Of a stretch of DNA of 14,244 nucleotides, positions 6,199 through 13,134 are shown in pieces. The position numbers and the translations under genes were made by a program. This DNA is from DATKZB01 sp035528235. Lineage in GTDB: Bacteria > Planctomycetota > Phycisphaerae > FEN-1346. The stretch is taken from the NCBI GenBank assembly GCA_035528235.1, contig DATKZB010000236.1:1-14244 (forward strand), read 5' to 3'. The notes below the pieces were generated by a model. The model ran no database searches. It was given only the letters and a program-made list of their open reading frames with translations, and was not told where the DNA came from. The number at the start of each line of letters is the position of its first letter. Positions within the stretch are counted from its first letter, which is position 1.

Positions 6199-8738
6199 CG
6201 CGCCCAGCCGTCGCCCTGCTCTGCCTGCTGCCCCTTGTGGGATTCGGAGGTGCCGCCGTGGCCATGGACCCCGCCGACGTTCCCGCCGCCGCCCCGAACG
6301 ACGCCATCATGGCCTCGCCGGCCGAGGTGGCGCAGATGGCCGCCTGGGCGGCTGCCGCCTTCACGGGGGTTAAACCGCCTGCCCCGCCGGCCGACGTCCG
6401 GCTGGAACTGCGGCGGCAGGACCATAACGTTCTGCGGTTCAACCGCTCGATCCTGACCACGCCGCTCCAGATCGGCACCCGGCGGTTCGCGCGCGGCCTG
6501 GGCACGCACGCCAACAGCGAGATCGCCGTCTTCCTGCCGCCGGGCGCCAAGGCGTTCAAGGCCGCCGTCGGCGTCGACAACAACCCCGACACCGCCGGTC
6601 GGCACGGCACCGTCCAGTTCGTCGTCGAGATTGCCGGGAAGGAGGTCGCTCGGACGGCGACCCTTCGTGGCGGCGGCGAACCGGTAGCCGTGCAGGTGGC
6701 CATACCCAAGGGCACCGAGCAACTCGTCCTCAAGGTCGACGCCACGGCCGACGGCACCGGCTGGGACCACGCCGACTGGGCCCAGGCCCACCTCGTCATG
6801 GACGACGGCTCCGTCCGGTGGCTCGACGGCAACCAGCCCAGCGCGCCTCTGCTCGGGCCGGCCGCGCCGTTCTCGTTTACGTACGGCGGCACCCCCTCGT
6901 CGGAACTCTTGAAGACTTGGAAGCGGACGGTCGAAACGAAAGACCTCAAGGACCGCACGGAGCACCGCGTGACGTGGGCCGACCCGAAGACGGGCCTGGC
7001 CGTCACGGCGGTCGTCGGCGTCTTCAAGCGGTACCCGGCCGTCGAGTGGGTCCTCTATTTCGAGAACCGGGGCCAGGCCGACACGCCGATCCTCGCGGAC
7101 ATCCAGGCGCTGGACGCCCAACTGGCCACGGGTGCCGCCGCCGACAAGGCCGTCGTGCACCAACTCCGCGGCGACGACTGCAGCGAGGGCTCGTTCCGGC
7201 CGTTCGAGACGGCCCTGGCGGCCGGCGGGAACCTGCGCATCGCGCCCGTCGGCGGACGATCGTCGAACGGGTCGTTTCCGTTCTTCAACGTCGAATGCGG
7301 CGGCCAGGGGATCGTGACGGCCATCGGATGGTCGGGCCAGTGGGCCGCTTCCTTCGACCGGCCCCAGGCCGGGCCGACGCACCTTAGGGCCGGCATGGAG
7401 AAGACACACCTGCGGCTGCACGCCGGCGAGCGCATCCGCAGCCCGCGCATCCTCGTCATGGCCTGGACGGGCGACCGCCTGGCCGCCCACAACCGGTTCC
7501 GCCGGCTCATGCTCTTCCATTACGTGCCGCAGCAGAACGGCAAGCCCGCGGCCATGCCCGTCTTCTGGCAGGGGTACGACCGGTACCGCGCGCATCCGAA
7601 GTGGGGCAACGAGGCCGGGCAGATTCACGCCGCCGAGGTCGCCCGGCAGGTGGGCTGCGACGTCCTGTGGCTCGATGCCGCGTGGTTCCCCGGCGACTTC
7701 CCCAACGGCGTCGGCAACTGGACGTGCAAGCCGAAAGAGTTTCCGAACGGCCTGAAACCCGTCAGCGACGCGTGCCATCGGCTGGGCCTGGGGTTCATCG
7801 TGTGGTTCGAGCCGGAGCGGGTGGCGGCCGGCAGCCAGATCGCCCGCGAACACCCGGAGTTCGTCTTCGGCGGCGAGAAGGGCGGCCTGTTCAAGCTCAG
7901 CGACCCGGCTGCGCGGCAGTGGCTGACCGACCTGCTCTCGACCCGCATCACGGAGTTCGGCATGGACTGGTACCGGAACGACTTCAACATCGATCCCCTG
8001 CCCTTCTGGCGCGGGGCCGACGAGCCCGACCGCCAGGGCATGACCGAAATCCGCTACGTCGAGGGACACTACTGGATGTGGGACGAGTTGCGCCGCCGCC
8101 ACCCGGGCCTCTTAATCGACAACTGCGCGAGCGGCGGCCGGCGCATCGACCTGGAGACGTGCATGCGATCCATGCCGCTCTGGCAGAGCGACACGGCGTG
8201 CGTGCCCGGCCACGTCGACTGGAACCAGGCCCAGACCTGCGGCCTCAGCCTCTATGTGCCGTTCCACGAGGCGTGCGGGTGGTCGAGCGAGGCGTACGAC
8301 TTCCGCAGCGCTGCGGCGGCCGGGGGCATCACCCAGTTCGGCTTTCTCGACGACGACTTTGACCTCGACGCGGCGAAGGCCGCCGTCTCCGAGGCCCGCG
8401 AGAACCAGAAGTACTGGTATGGCGACTTCTATCCACTGACGCCCTGCTCGACCCGGCCCGACGAGTTCGTGGCCTGGCAGATGCACCGGGCCGACCTGGG
8501 CGCGGGGCTCGTCCTGGCCTTCCGCCGGGCCGAGTGCAACGTCTTGGGCCTCGGCGTCGGCCTGGGCGGCCTGGACCCGGATGCGACGTATCGCGTCGAG
8601 TTTGTCGACGAGGCCCGGCTGGCGACCGTCAAGACGATGCGCGGCCGCGACATGGCCACGGACTTCGCGCTGCTCATCCCCCAACGCCGCGCGAGCCTGC
8701 TCGTGCGGTACCGCCAGGTCCGCGACGAGGACCGCTAG
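6195..8738 (+). CDS. Secreted NPCBM-domain GH36-type alpha-galactosidase (melibiase-like)
   Basis: The protein has 847 residues. A signal peptide covers about 1-23 (cleavage near AVA-MD). Residues about 68-211 form an NPCBM-like carbohydrate-binding domain (ARGLGTHANSEI at 99-110, VGVDNN at 126-130). A beta-sandwich segment (about 225-430) leads into a GH36-type barrel (about 450-720), with WLDAAWF at 492-498 and WFEPER at 537-542. RNDFN at 594-598 supplies D596 as the probable nucleophile, CASGGRRID at 644-652 is the substrate-binding loop, and WQSDTA at 663-668 supplies D666 as the probable acid/base. A beta-sheet domain ends the protein. GH36 enzymes release terminal alpha-linked galactose and related sugars; the exact substrate cannot be told. 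GAGGTGA at 6185-6191 supports the start at 6195, which overlaps the small ORF. Export fits glycan breakdown outside the cytoplasm. Confidence 0.88.
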   Translation: MTRPAVALLCLLPLVGFGGAAVAMDPADVPAAAPNDAIMASPAEVAQMAAWAAAAFTGVKPPAPPADVRLELRRQDHNVLRFNRSILTTPLQIGTRRFARGLGTHANSEIAVFLPPGAKAFKAAVGVDNNPDTAGRHGTVQFVVEIAGKEVARTATLRGGGEPVAVQVAIPKGTEQLVLKVDATADGTGWDHADWAQAHLVMDDGSVRWLDGNQPSAPLLGPAAPFSFTYGGTPSSELLKTWKRTVETKDLKDRTEHRVTWADPKTGLAVTAVVGVFKRYPAVEWVLYFENRGQADTPILADIQALDAQLATGAAADKAVVHQLRGDDCSEGSFRPFETALAAGGNLRIAPVGGRSSNGSFPFFNVECGGQGIVTAIGWSGQWAASFDRPQAGPTHLRAGMEKTHLRLHAGERIRSPRILVMAWTGDRLAAHNRFRRLMLFHYVPQQNGKPAAMPVFWQGYDRYRAHPKWGNEAGQIHAAEVARQVGCDVLWLDAAWFPGDFPNGVGNWTCKPKEFPNGLKPVSDACHRLGLGFIVWFEPERVAAGSQIAREHPEFVFGGEKGGLFKLSDPAARQWLTDLLSTRITEFGMDWYRNDFNIDPLPFWRGADEPDRQGMTEIRYVEGHYWMWDELRRRHPGLLIDNCASGGRRIDLETCMRSMPLWQSDTACVPGHVDWNQAQTCGLSLYVPFHEACGWSSEAYDFRSAAAAGGITQFGFLDDDFDLDAAKAAVSEARENQKYWYGDFYPLTPCSTRPDEFVAWQMHRADLGAGLVLAFRRAECNVLGLGVGLGGLDPDATYRVEFVDEARLATVKTMRGRDMATDFALLIPQRRASLLVRYRQVRDEDR

Positions 8739-8754
8739 TCCTACAGCGATCCTT

Positions 8755-8782
8755 GCCGCGCCGGGTGCCACTGGCGGCTTTT
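8755..8782 (+). terminator. Possible weak terminator after the GH36 gene
   Basis: The arms GCCGC (8755-8759) and GCGGC (8774-8778) flank a 14-base loop and are followed directly by TTTT (8779-8782). The stem is short, so termination is only a possibility. The rest of the 124-bp gap to the convergent PEP-CTERM gene shows nothing clear apart from an imperfect GC-rich repeat near 8816-8843. Confidence 0.25.
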
Positions 8783-8862
8783 CCAGACCACCTGGAGCAG
8801 TTGCAGGACTCATTCGCAGCGGCCTCTGACAAGGCTGCCGCGCGATAACCAACGTAGCAGGG

Positions 8863-9498
8863 CTACCGCCGACGGCGGATGCGCGACGTCGCGGCAAACA
8901 CGAGACCCAGCCCCATCAGACCAAGGGTGGCCGGTTCGGGCGTCGGCACGAAAACGGCTACGACTGCGATGCCCTGGTCCAGCAGGTAGGCTTCGCCCTC
9001 GGTCGGGCCATGGGGCGCGATGGCGTACATAACACTCGTGTGATGCCCGGCCTCGACTTCGCCTTCGAAAAACGCCGTGTAGTCGAACCCCAGGGTGGGC
9101 TGCGACAGGGCGGCGTCGTACGCGGCCCCGAGCGGGTCGACGTCGGGTGGCAGGAACCCCGCCGGCTCGCCGCCCGTCAGGTAACCCGTCGGCGCCAGCA
9201 GGCCGGGGAAATCCCCCACGGTGAATTTTTCCATGTACGACGTCCCGTAGTTGTCCACCTGGTAGAGGTACAGGAAGGTGCCGTCGTCCAGAACGAAGGT
9301 CTGGCTCATGACGCGGCCGGTGAACGTGCCTGCGTAGTTGTAGTTCGACGTCATGACGGCCGTCACGGGGCCTGTCACGTCGAGGTCCGAGAACGTCATC
9401 GGATCGAGCAAGACCGGCACAAGCCCCGCCCACGCCGACCCGGCCAGCAGACATGCGACCGTCGCAACCACACACACGGACCGTATCAGACGCACCAT
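8863..9498 (-). CDS. PEP-CTERM sorting-domain protein
   Basis: The protein has 211 residues. It has a classical signal peptide (1-24, ending AGSAWA) and a C-terminal sorting tail at about 185-211: PTPEPATLG with PEP at 187-189, a hydrophobic helix, then RIRRRR. Such tails are recognised by an exosortase, which cuts the protein and moves it to the surface or the exopolysaccharide matrix. The middle is an unrecognised beta-rich region of about 160 residues without a known catalytic motif. The ATG at 9498 is chosen because it starts the signal peptide and has AAGGGGA upstream; the frame is open to 9621, but that extension crosses the leader and does not look like protein. No exosortase gene is in the window, so it would act from elsewhere in the genome. 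Confidence 0.85.
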   Translation of the reverse strand: MVRLIRSVCVVATVACLLAGSAWAGLVPVLLDPMTFSDLDVTGPVTAVMTSNYNYAGTFTGRVMSQTFVLDDGTFLYLYQVDNYGTSYMEKFTVGDFPGLLAPTGYLTGGEPAGFLPPDVDPLGAAYDAALSQPTLGFDYTAFFEGEVEAGHHTSVMYAIAPHGPTEGEAYLLDQGIAVVAVFVPTPEPATLGLMGLGLVFAATSRIRRRR

Positions 9499-9619
9499 GG
9501 CTCGTCCCCTTTTAATCGGTCGCTCAAGCAACCCGTTTCCTGTCACCAGGCCGGCGGGGCCCTGATCGCCCGCGGCCGAAAACGCTCTCGCCTCGGCTGC
9601 CCTGCACGGCAGGGGAGCC

Positions 9620-9664
9620 AAAGAAAAAGCGACCGTCGGCGGGCACGTTCCCTCCGACAGTCGC
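9620..9664 (-). terminator. Strong intrinsic terminator upstream of the PEP-CTERM gene
   Basis: Read on the minus strand, GCGACTGTCGG (9664-9654) pairs with CCGACGGTCGC (9639-9629). All 11 positions pair in RNA (one G-U). An inner GGG/CCC extends the stem around a loop AACGTG, and the hairpin is followed at once by TTTTTCTTT (9628-9620). On the plus strand the same sequence has a mismatch and no T-run, so the signal is oriented to the minus strand. It lies 121 bp before the PEP-CTERM start and 22 bp after the stop of a small ORF. Confidence 0.7.
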
Positions 9665-9686
9665 CTTGAATGTCAACTATATACGG

Positions 9687-9848
9687 CTAAGTTGGTGACG
9701 CCTCGGATCCGCGTTTCGGACCGCCGACGTCATGGGCCGCCCGCTTCCCCGCAACGCGGCCCCGACAAACGCCTCCCTTCACCAGCGAACCCAGGCCGAC
9801 ACCGTTCCTGCCAGCCACTGTGCCCGGGATAGGCAAAACGGGCCTCAC
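9687..9848 (-). CDS. 53-codon GTG-start ORF, possible small basic protein
   Basis: A perfect AAGGAGG (9862-9856) lies seven bases before a GTG at 9848. The frame runs 53 codons, VRPVLPIPGTVAGRNGVGLG and onward, to TAG at 9689-9687. The product would be glycine-rich and basic with no membrane segment, and no family is recognised. It has a promoter upstream (9927-9900) and an intrinsic terminator downstream (9664-9620). In GC-rich DNA a frame of this length can occur by chance, and the Shine-Dalgarno-like sequence sits in the apical loop of a stem, so the region may work as RNA only. Confidence 0.3.
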   Translation of the reverse strand: MRPVLPIPGTVAGRNGVGLGSLVKGGVCRGRVAGKRAAHDVGGPKRGSEASPT

Positions 9849-9885
9849 CGCCTTTCCTCCTTCAGCGGCTAGCCCGTCTATCCCG
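9825..9885 (-). ncRNA. Bulged stem-loop at the 5' end of a minus-strand transcript (candidate small RNA or leader element)
   Basis: Read on the minus strand, CGGGATAG (9885-9878) pairs with CTATCCCG (9832-9825). ACGGGC (9877-9872) pairs with GCCCGT (9843-9838), leaving the five-base one-sided bulge TTTGC (9837-9833). An inner CCGC/GCGG (9868-9865, 9851-9848) closes a purine-rich loop TGAAGGAGGAAAG. The element begins about ten bases after the expected transcription start of the promoter at 9927-9900. It does not match any riboswitch consensus I could recall, including the cyclic-di-GMP classes. The pairing is seen; its role is inferred. Confidence 0.4.
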
Positions 9886-9899
9886 CTTCCCGTGCTCTA

Positions 9900-9927
9900 T
9901 TTATGACACAAAAACGCCAGAAGTCAA
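9900..9927 (-). promoter_or_regulatory. Promoter firing toward the PEP-CTERM leader region
   Basis: On the minus strand, TTGACT (9927-9922, 5 of 6 consensus) and CATAAA (9905-9900, 4 of 6) are separated by 16 bp, inside an AT-rich island in otherwise GC-rich DNA. It precedes the bulged stem-loop, the 53-codon ORF and the terminator. No comparably good promoter was found between the terminator and the PEP-CTERM start. Confidence 0.45.
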
Positions 9928-10053
9928 GCCGAAAATCGCCGCTCGCGCCCCGTGCCCGCGCGGGCCGTAAACGCCAAACGCTCGATTCGGGCCCTCCATG
10001 GACACTCTGGCAGCCAAAACAGTACCCCTCGCGCGCCGGTTATGGTATTCTGG

Positions 10054-10081
10054 TGGACCCACGTCCCAGGGATAGCATACT
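10054..10081 (+). promoter_or_regulatory. Possible promoter of the peptidase-acyltransferase fusion gene
   Basis: TGGACC (10054-10059) and CATACT (10076-10081) are separated by 16 bp, and the -10 ends 15 bases before the ATG at 10097. Both boxes are imperfect, and another -10-like TATTCT lies at 10046-10051. No convincing Shine-Dalgarno sequence follows. Confidence 0.3.
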
Positions 10082-10096
10082 GGTAGGCGGGTGCCC

Positions 10097-12859
10097 ATGT
10101 TCGAACCCATTTGGAAGGCCGTCAGACGCGAACTCTCCGGCGACCAGGCCCGGGACTATGCCGCCCGCATCTGGGCCCATGCCCGCTGGAACTCGTTTGA
10201 CGGCATCCAGCGTGCGGCCGCGGAAATCGGCGATATCGGCCGCGAGATCGGCTTGGAGGACGTCGAAATCCGCCAGTACCCCGCCGACGGGGTCACCTCC
10301 TATGGCGGATGGATCATGCCCCGGGCATGGGACGCCCACGAAGCGCGGCTTCAGATTACTGGCCCCCCGGACGTGCCCCGTCAGACCCTCGCCGATTATA
10401 GCGAGTGCCCGCAGAGCCTCATCATGTACTCGGCCCCCACCCCGCCGGAGGGCGTCGAGGCCGAGGTCGTCGCGGTGTCCAACGCGTCCAAGGCCGAGGC
10501 GTACGAGGGCCTCGACGTGGCCGGCAAACTCGTCCTGGCCGACGCCATCGGGCTCGACGTGGCTGCGCTGGCCTTCGAGCGCGGCGCCCTGGGCATCGTC
10601 TGCGACTCGGTCAAGCTGGCCGGGTCGCCCCAGGAGAAGACGCCCGGCCACTTCGACAACGCCTGCCAGTGGCACAACTACACCATCCCGCCGTGGCGCG
10701 GGCCGCACGAAGGCTTCGGATTCTCGATTACGCCGGCCGACGGGCGTCGGCTGCGCGAATTGCTGCGCGCCCACCCGCACGTCAGGCTCATGGCGGTCGT
10801 GCGGACCCGCCTGTACGACGGCCACGTCCCCCTCGTGACGGGCCTGCTGCCCGGCCGGTCGCGCGAGGAAATCCTCATCACGGGGCACCTCTGCGAGCCG
10901 GGCGCCAACGACAACGCCTCGGGCTGCGGGCTGGGGCTGGAGGTCCTTCGGACCATCCGCGCCCTGTGCGAGAAGGGCGACTTGCGGGGTTTGGAGCGGG
11001 GCATCCGGTTCATGTTCTCGTTCGAGGTGCGCGGCTACCAGGCGTACCTGGCCGAGGCGACGGGCCTGCGGCACCTGGTCGCGGGCATCAACCTCGACAT
11101 GGTCGGCAACGATCTCGGCGACGCCCGCTCGGTCTGCAACCTGCTCTACAACTGGCCCGTCGCGCCTGCCTATACGGACTTTTTGGCGCTGGCGCTGCTT
11201 AGGCGGCTCCAGGGCGAGGACCCGCTGTTCCGGTTTCGCACTCAGCGGACGGAACTGGTGGACAACCTTTTCGGCGAACCGTCGGTCGGGGCGCCCATGT
11301 GCGTGCTCGGGTGCTGGCCCGACGCCACCTACCACACGTCGCTGGACGTCATCGACACCCTGTCGCCCCGCGCGATGGCGTCGCTGGGCCGCGTGGCGGC
11401 AACGTACTGCGCGTTCCTGGCCCAAGCGGGTTCCGAGGAGGCGCTTTGGCTGGCCCGGACCACGGCGGCCCATGGCGAGGAGGAACTCATCGCGTCCGCC
11501 CGCTGCCTCGCCGAGACCGGGGACCTCAGCGGTGCCCTCGAACACCTCGACTACGTGGCACGGAAAAACGTCGCCCGGCTGCGGTCGATTGCGCGGCTCG
11601 TCCCGCCCCCCGGCGACGTGCCGACCGCGGACAACGTACGCAAGAACGCCGGCCGCTTTGGCCGCGCATCGGGCCTCATCGCAGACGAAGACTTCAAGCG
11701 TCGCCTCCACACGTTCTGCGGCCGCATCGTGTTTTCCGGCCTGCGCAAGCAGGAAGACATGGCCCAGGACGCCGGCGTCATTCCCCGCGACGACGTGCCG
11801 CCCCCGCCGGTCGACGCCGACGACCGCGCCCCGCGGCTCGTGCCGGTTCGGACCTTCCGCGGGTCGCTCTGCTTTGAGTCGCTCGACCCGGCCGCACGGG
11901 CCGACCTCGCCAAGCGGACCGGCCTCGCCGTCGGCTGGGGCGCGCCCACGTGGCTGCAACTGGCCGTGTTCCTGGCCAGCGGCAAGCGGTCGGTGCTCGA
12001 CATTTGGCGCACCCTGAAGTACGAGGCCCAGAACCTGGCCCTGGGGCGGCTCTGCGACACGTTCGAGTTCCTGGCTGACCACGGTTTCGTGCGGATGCGG
12101 CCCGTGCTCTCGAGGGCCGACTACCTCGATGCGCTCACGCGGGTCGGCCTGCCGGCCGGGCAGGTCGTCATGGCCCACACGTCGCTCAGCCGCTTCGGGT
12201 ACGTCGAGGGCGGGGCCGATACGGTCATCGACGCCCTGCTGGAGGCCGTCGGGCCGCGCGGCACGCTGGTCATGCCGACGCTGAGTTGCTCGTGGGCGGG
12301 GCGGCCGCCGTTCGACCCGGCCACGACGCCGGCCCGCATCGGCACCATCCCCAACGTGTTCCGGCTGCGGCCGGGGGTGCGGCGGAGCCCGCATCCGACG
12401 CACTCGGTGGCCGCCGTCGGGCCCCATGCCGACGACATCACGCGCCGGCATTCGGCCGACGAGCCGGTCTTTGCCCAGACCGGGGCGTTCGGCCGGCTGT
12501 ATGCCCTCGACGCCCGTATCCTCATGCTCGCGCCCCTGGCGACCAACACGTGCCTGCACATGGGGGAGGAGCGCGCGGGGATACCCCTGCCGGACCTGGC
12601 GGCGCGGGTCGATGACCAGGGGCGGCCCGCCGGTGTCATCCGCCGGGCGCCGTGGCACGTGAACTTCGAGCCCCACTACGACCGGCTGCGCGAGCGCGGC
12701 CTGCTGCGGAGCGCCCCGCTGGGTGAGGACACCATCTATCTGATGTCCATGCGCGAGACCGTCGACGCCGCGACAGAGAACCTCCGCCGCAATCCCCGCC
12801 TCGTCGCCCAGGACGGCTGCGAGTGCGAGCTGTGCCGCCGCGTGCGGGCCGTCGAGTAG
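10097..12859 (+). CDS. Fusion of an M28/DUF4910-like zinc aminopeptidase and an AAC(3)-family N-acetyltransferase
   Basis: The protein has 920 residues from the ATG at 10097; a GTG at 10091 would add two. Residues 1 to about 450 resemble the M28-like DUF4910/DUF2172 peptidases. GHLCEPGANDNASG (263-276) supplies zinc ligands H264 and D272, E310 lies in FSFEVRG, D334 in NLDMVG and H413 in TYHTSLD. An insertion at about 115-235 may be a PA-like domain. Residues about 620-670 look like a winged helix, which also occurs in that family. Residues about 672-890 are a full AAC(3)/FrbF-type domain (Antibiotic_NAT), with MAHTSLSRFG (692-701), GTLVMPT (722-728) and HPTHS (766-770). The tail has CECELC (908-913), a possible metal site. 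No signal peptide is seen, so it is probably cytoplasmic. The two activities could act in turn on a peptide or amino-sugar conjugate; the substrate is unknown. It stands alone with its own promoter. Drug resistance is not implied, since many AAC(3)-fold proteins act in biosynthesis. Confidence 0.8.
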   Translation: MFEPIWKAVRRELSGDQARDYAARIWAHARWNSFDGIQRAAAEIGDIGREIGLEDVEIRQYPADGVTSYGGWIMPRAWDAHEARLQITGPPDVPRQTLADYSECPQSLIMYSAPTPPEGVEAEVVAVSNASKAEAYEGLDVAGKLVLADAIGLDVAALAFERGALGIVCDSVKLAGSPQEKTPGHFDNACQWHNYTIPPWRGPHEGFGFSITPADGRRLRELLRAHPHVRLMAVVRTRLYDGHVPLVTGLLPGRSREEILITGHLCEPGANDNASGCGLGLEVLRTIRALCEKGDLRGLERGIRFMFSFEVRGYQAYLAEATGLRHLVAGINLDMVGNDLGDARSVCNLLYNWPVAPAYTDFLALALLRRLQGEDPLFRFRTQRTELVDNLFGEPSVGAPMCVLGCWPDATYHTSLDVIDTLSPRAMASLGRVAATYCAFLAQAGSEEALWLARTTAAHGEEELIASARCLAETGDLSGALEHLDYVARKNVARLRSIARLVPPPGDVPTADNVRKNAGRFGRASGLIADEDFKRRLHTFCGRIVFSGLRKQEDMAQDAGVIPRDDVPPPPVDADDRAPRLVPVRTFRGSLCFESLDPAARADLAKRTGLAVGWGAPTWLQLAVFLASGKRSVLDIWRTLKYEAQNLALGRLCDTFEFLADHGFVRMRPVLSRADYLDALTRVGLPAGQVVMAHTSLSRFGYVEGGADTVIDALLEAVGPRGTLVMPTLSCSWAGRPPFDPATTPARIGTIPNVFRLRPGVRRSPHPTHSVAAVGPHADDITRRHSADEPVFAQTGAFGRLYALDARILMLAPLATNTCLHMGEERAGIPLPDLAARVDDQGRPAGVIRRAPWHVNFEPHYDRLRERGLLRSAPLGEDTIYLMSMRETVDAATENLRRNPRLVAQDGCECELCRRVRAVE

Positions 12860-12927
12860 GTTACACCCACCACCCATCGCGCGGGCACGTGGAACAGGTC
12901 ATTGTGGCAGAAGGTGGCGAAAGCGCC

Positions 12928-12956
12928 TTGGACGCCGGGCACTCGCGCCTTAGAAT
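12928..12956 (+). promoter_or_regulatory. Promoter upstream of the ABC binding-protein leader
   Basis: TTGGAC (12928-12933) and TAGAAT (12951-12956, 5 of 6 consensus) are separated by 17 bp. Transcription would start near 12963 and give a leader of about 170 bases before the GTG at 13135. No coding sequence is evident between 12860 and 13134. Confidence 0.45.
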
Positions 12957-13031
12957 GCACGGGCCGTCGCATCGAATGGCCCGCGAGCCTCGCGCCGTGG
13001 ACAAGCCCATCGACCTGTGGCAAACAGCGTA

Positions 13032-13109
13032 GAAGTGGTTTCAACGCACGGCTTGCCAGCAAGCCGTGGCACGTGAGAACCGCATGGCGGTCGGTTTCGA
13101 GACCACTTC
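13032..13109 (+). ncRNA. Three-armed structured leader upstream of the ABC binding protein
   Basis: The closing stem is GAAGTGGTTTC (13032-13042) with GAGACCACTTC (13099-13109), 11 pairs in RNA counting one G-U. Inside it lie a perfect hairpin CACGGCTT/AAGCCGTG (13047-13054, 13061-13068) and a smaller one, ACCGC/GCGGT (13079-13083, 13087-13091), whose three-base loop is an in-frame ATG. A closed three-way junction like this could be a regulatory leader. A dispersed palindromic repeat is the main alternative. There is no T-run, so it is not a simple terminator. No known riboswitch class is recognised. Confidence 0.4.
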
Positions 13110-13120
13110 CAGCGGTGCTT

Positions 13121-13126
13121 TAGAGT
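13121..13126 (+). promoter_or_regulatory. -10-like box next to the binding-protein start
   Basis: TAGAGT lies eight bases before the GTG at 13135, the same arrangement as TATAAT before the double-VWA gene. No good -35 is seen at 16-18 bp, so this is weaker than the promoter at 12928-12956. If it is used, the mRNA would be nearly leaderless. Confidence 0.25.
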
Positions 13127-13134
13127 CTCGACGC

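Noticed and set aside
6069..8102. Minus-strand open frame of 677 codons across the GH36 gene
   Set aside because: Antisense shadow; the GH36 motifs and signal peptide are on the plus strand.
9846..9864. RNase P RNA, because of GGAGGAAAG on the minus strand
   Set aside because: The rest of the P4 core and the other universally conserved RNase P segments are missing, and the unit of about 270 bases is too short.
9825..9885. Cyclic-di-GMP or cobalamin riboswitch upstream of the PEP-CTERM gene
   Set aside because: Fragments such as GCAAA and GCCACTG occur on the plus strand here, but the ordered conserved cores of these classes are absent on either strand.
10040..12877. Minus-strand open frame of 945 codons lying across the whole fusion gene
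   Set aside because: It is the antisense shadow of a GC-rich gene. The plus strand shows clear family motifs, while the minus translation is Arg/Gly/Pro-rich with none.
12902..13123. Short plus-strand frames between the fusion gene and the ABC binding protein
   Set aside because: They lack ribosome sites and recognisable composition and overlap the promoter and folded leader.
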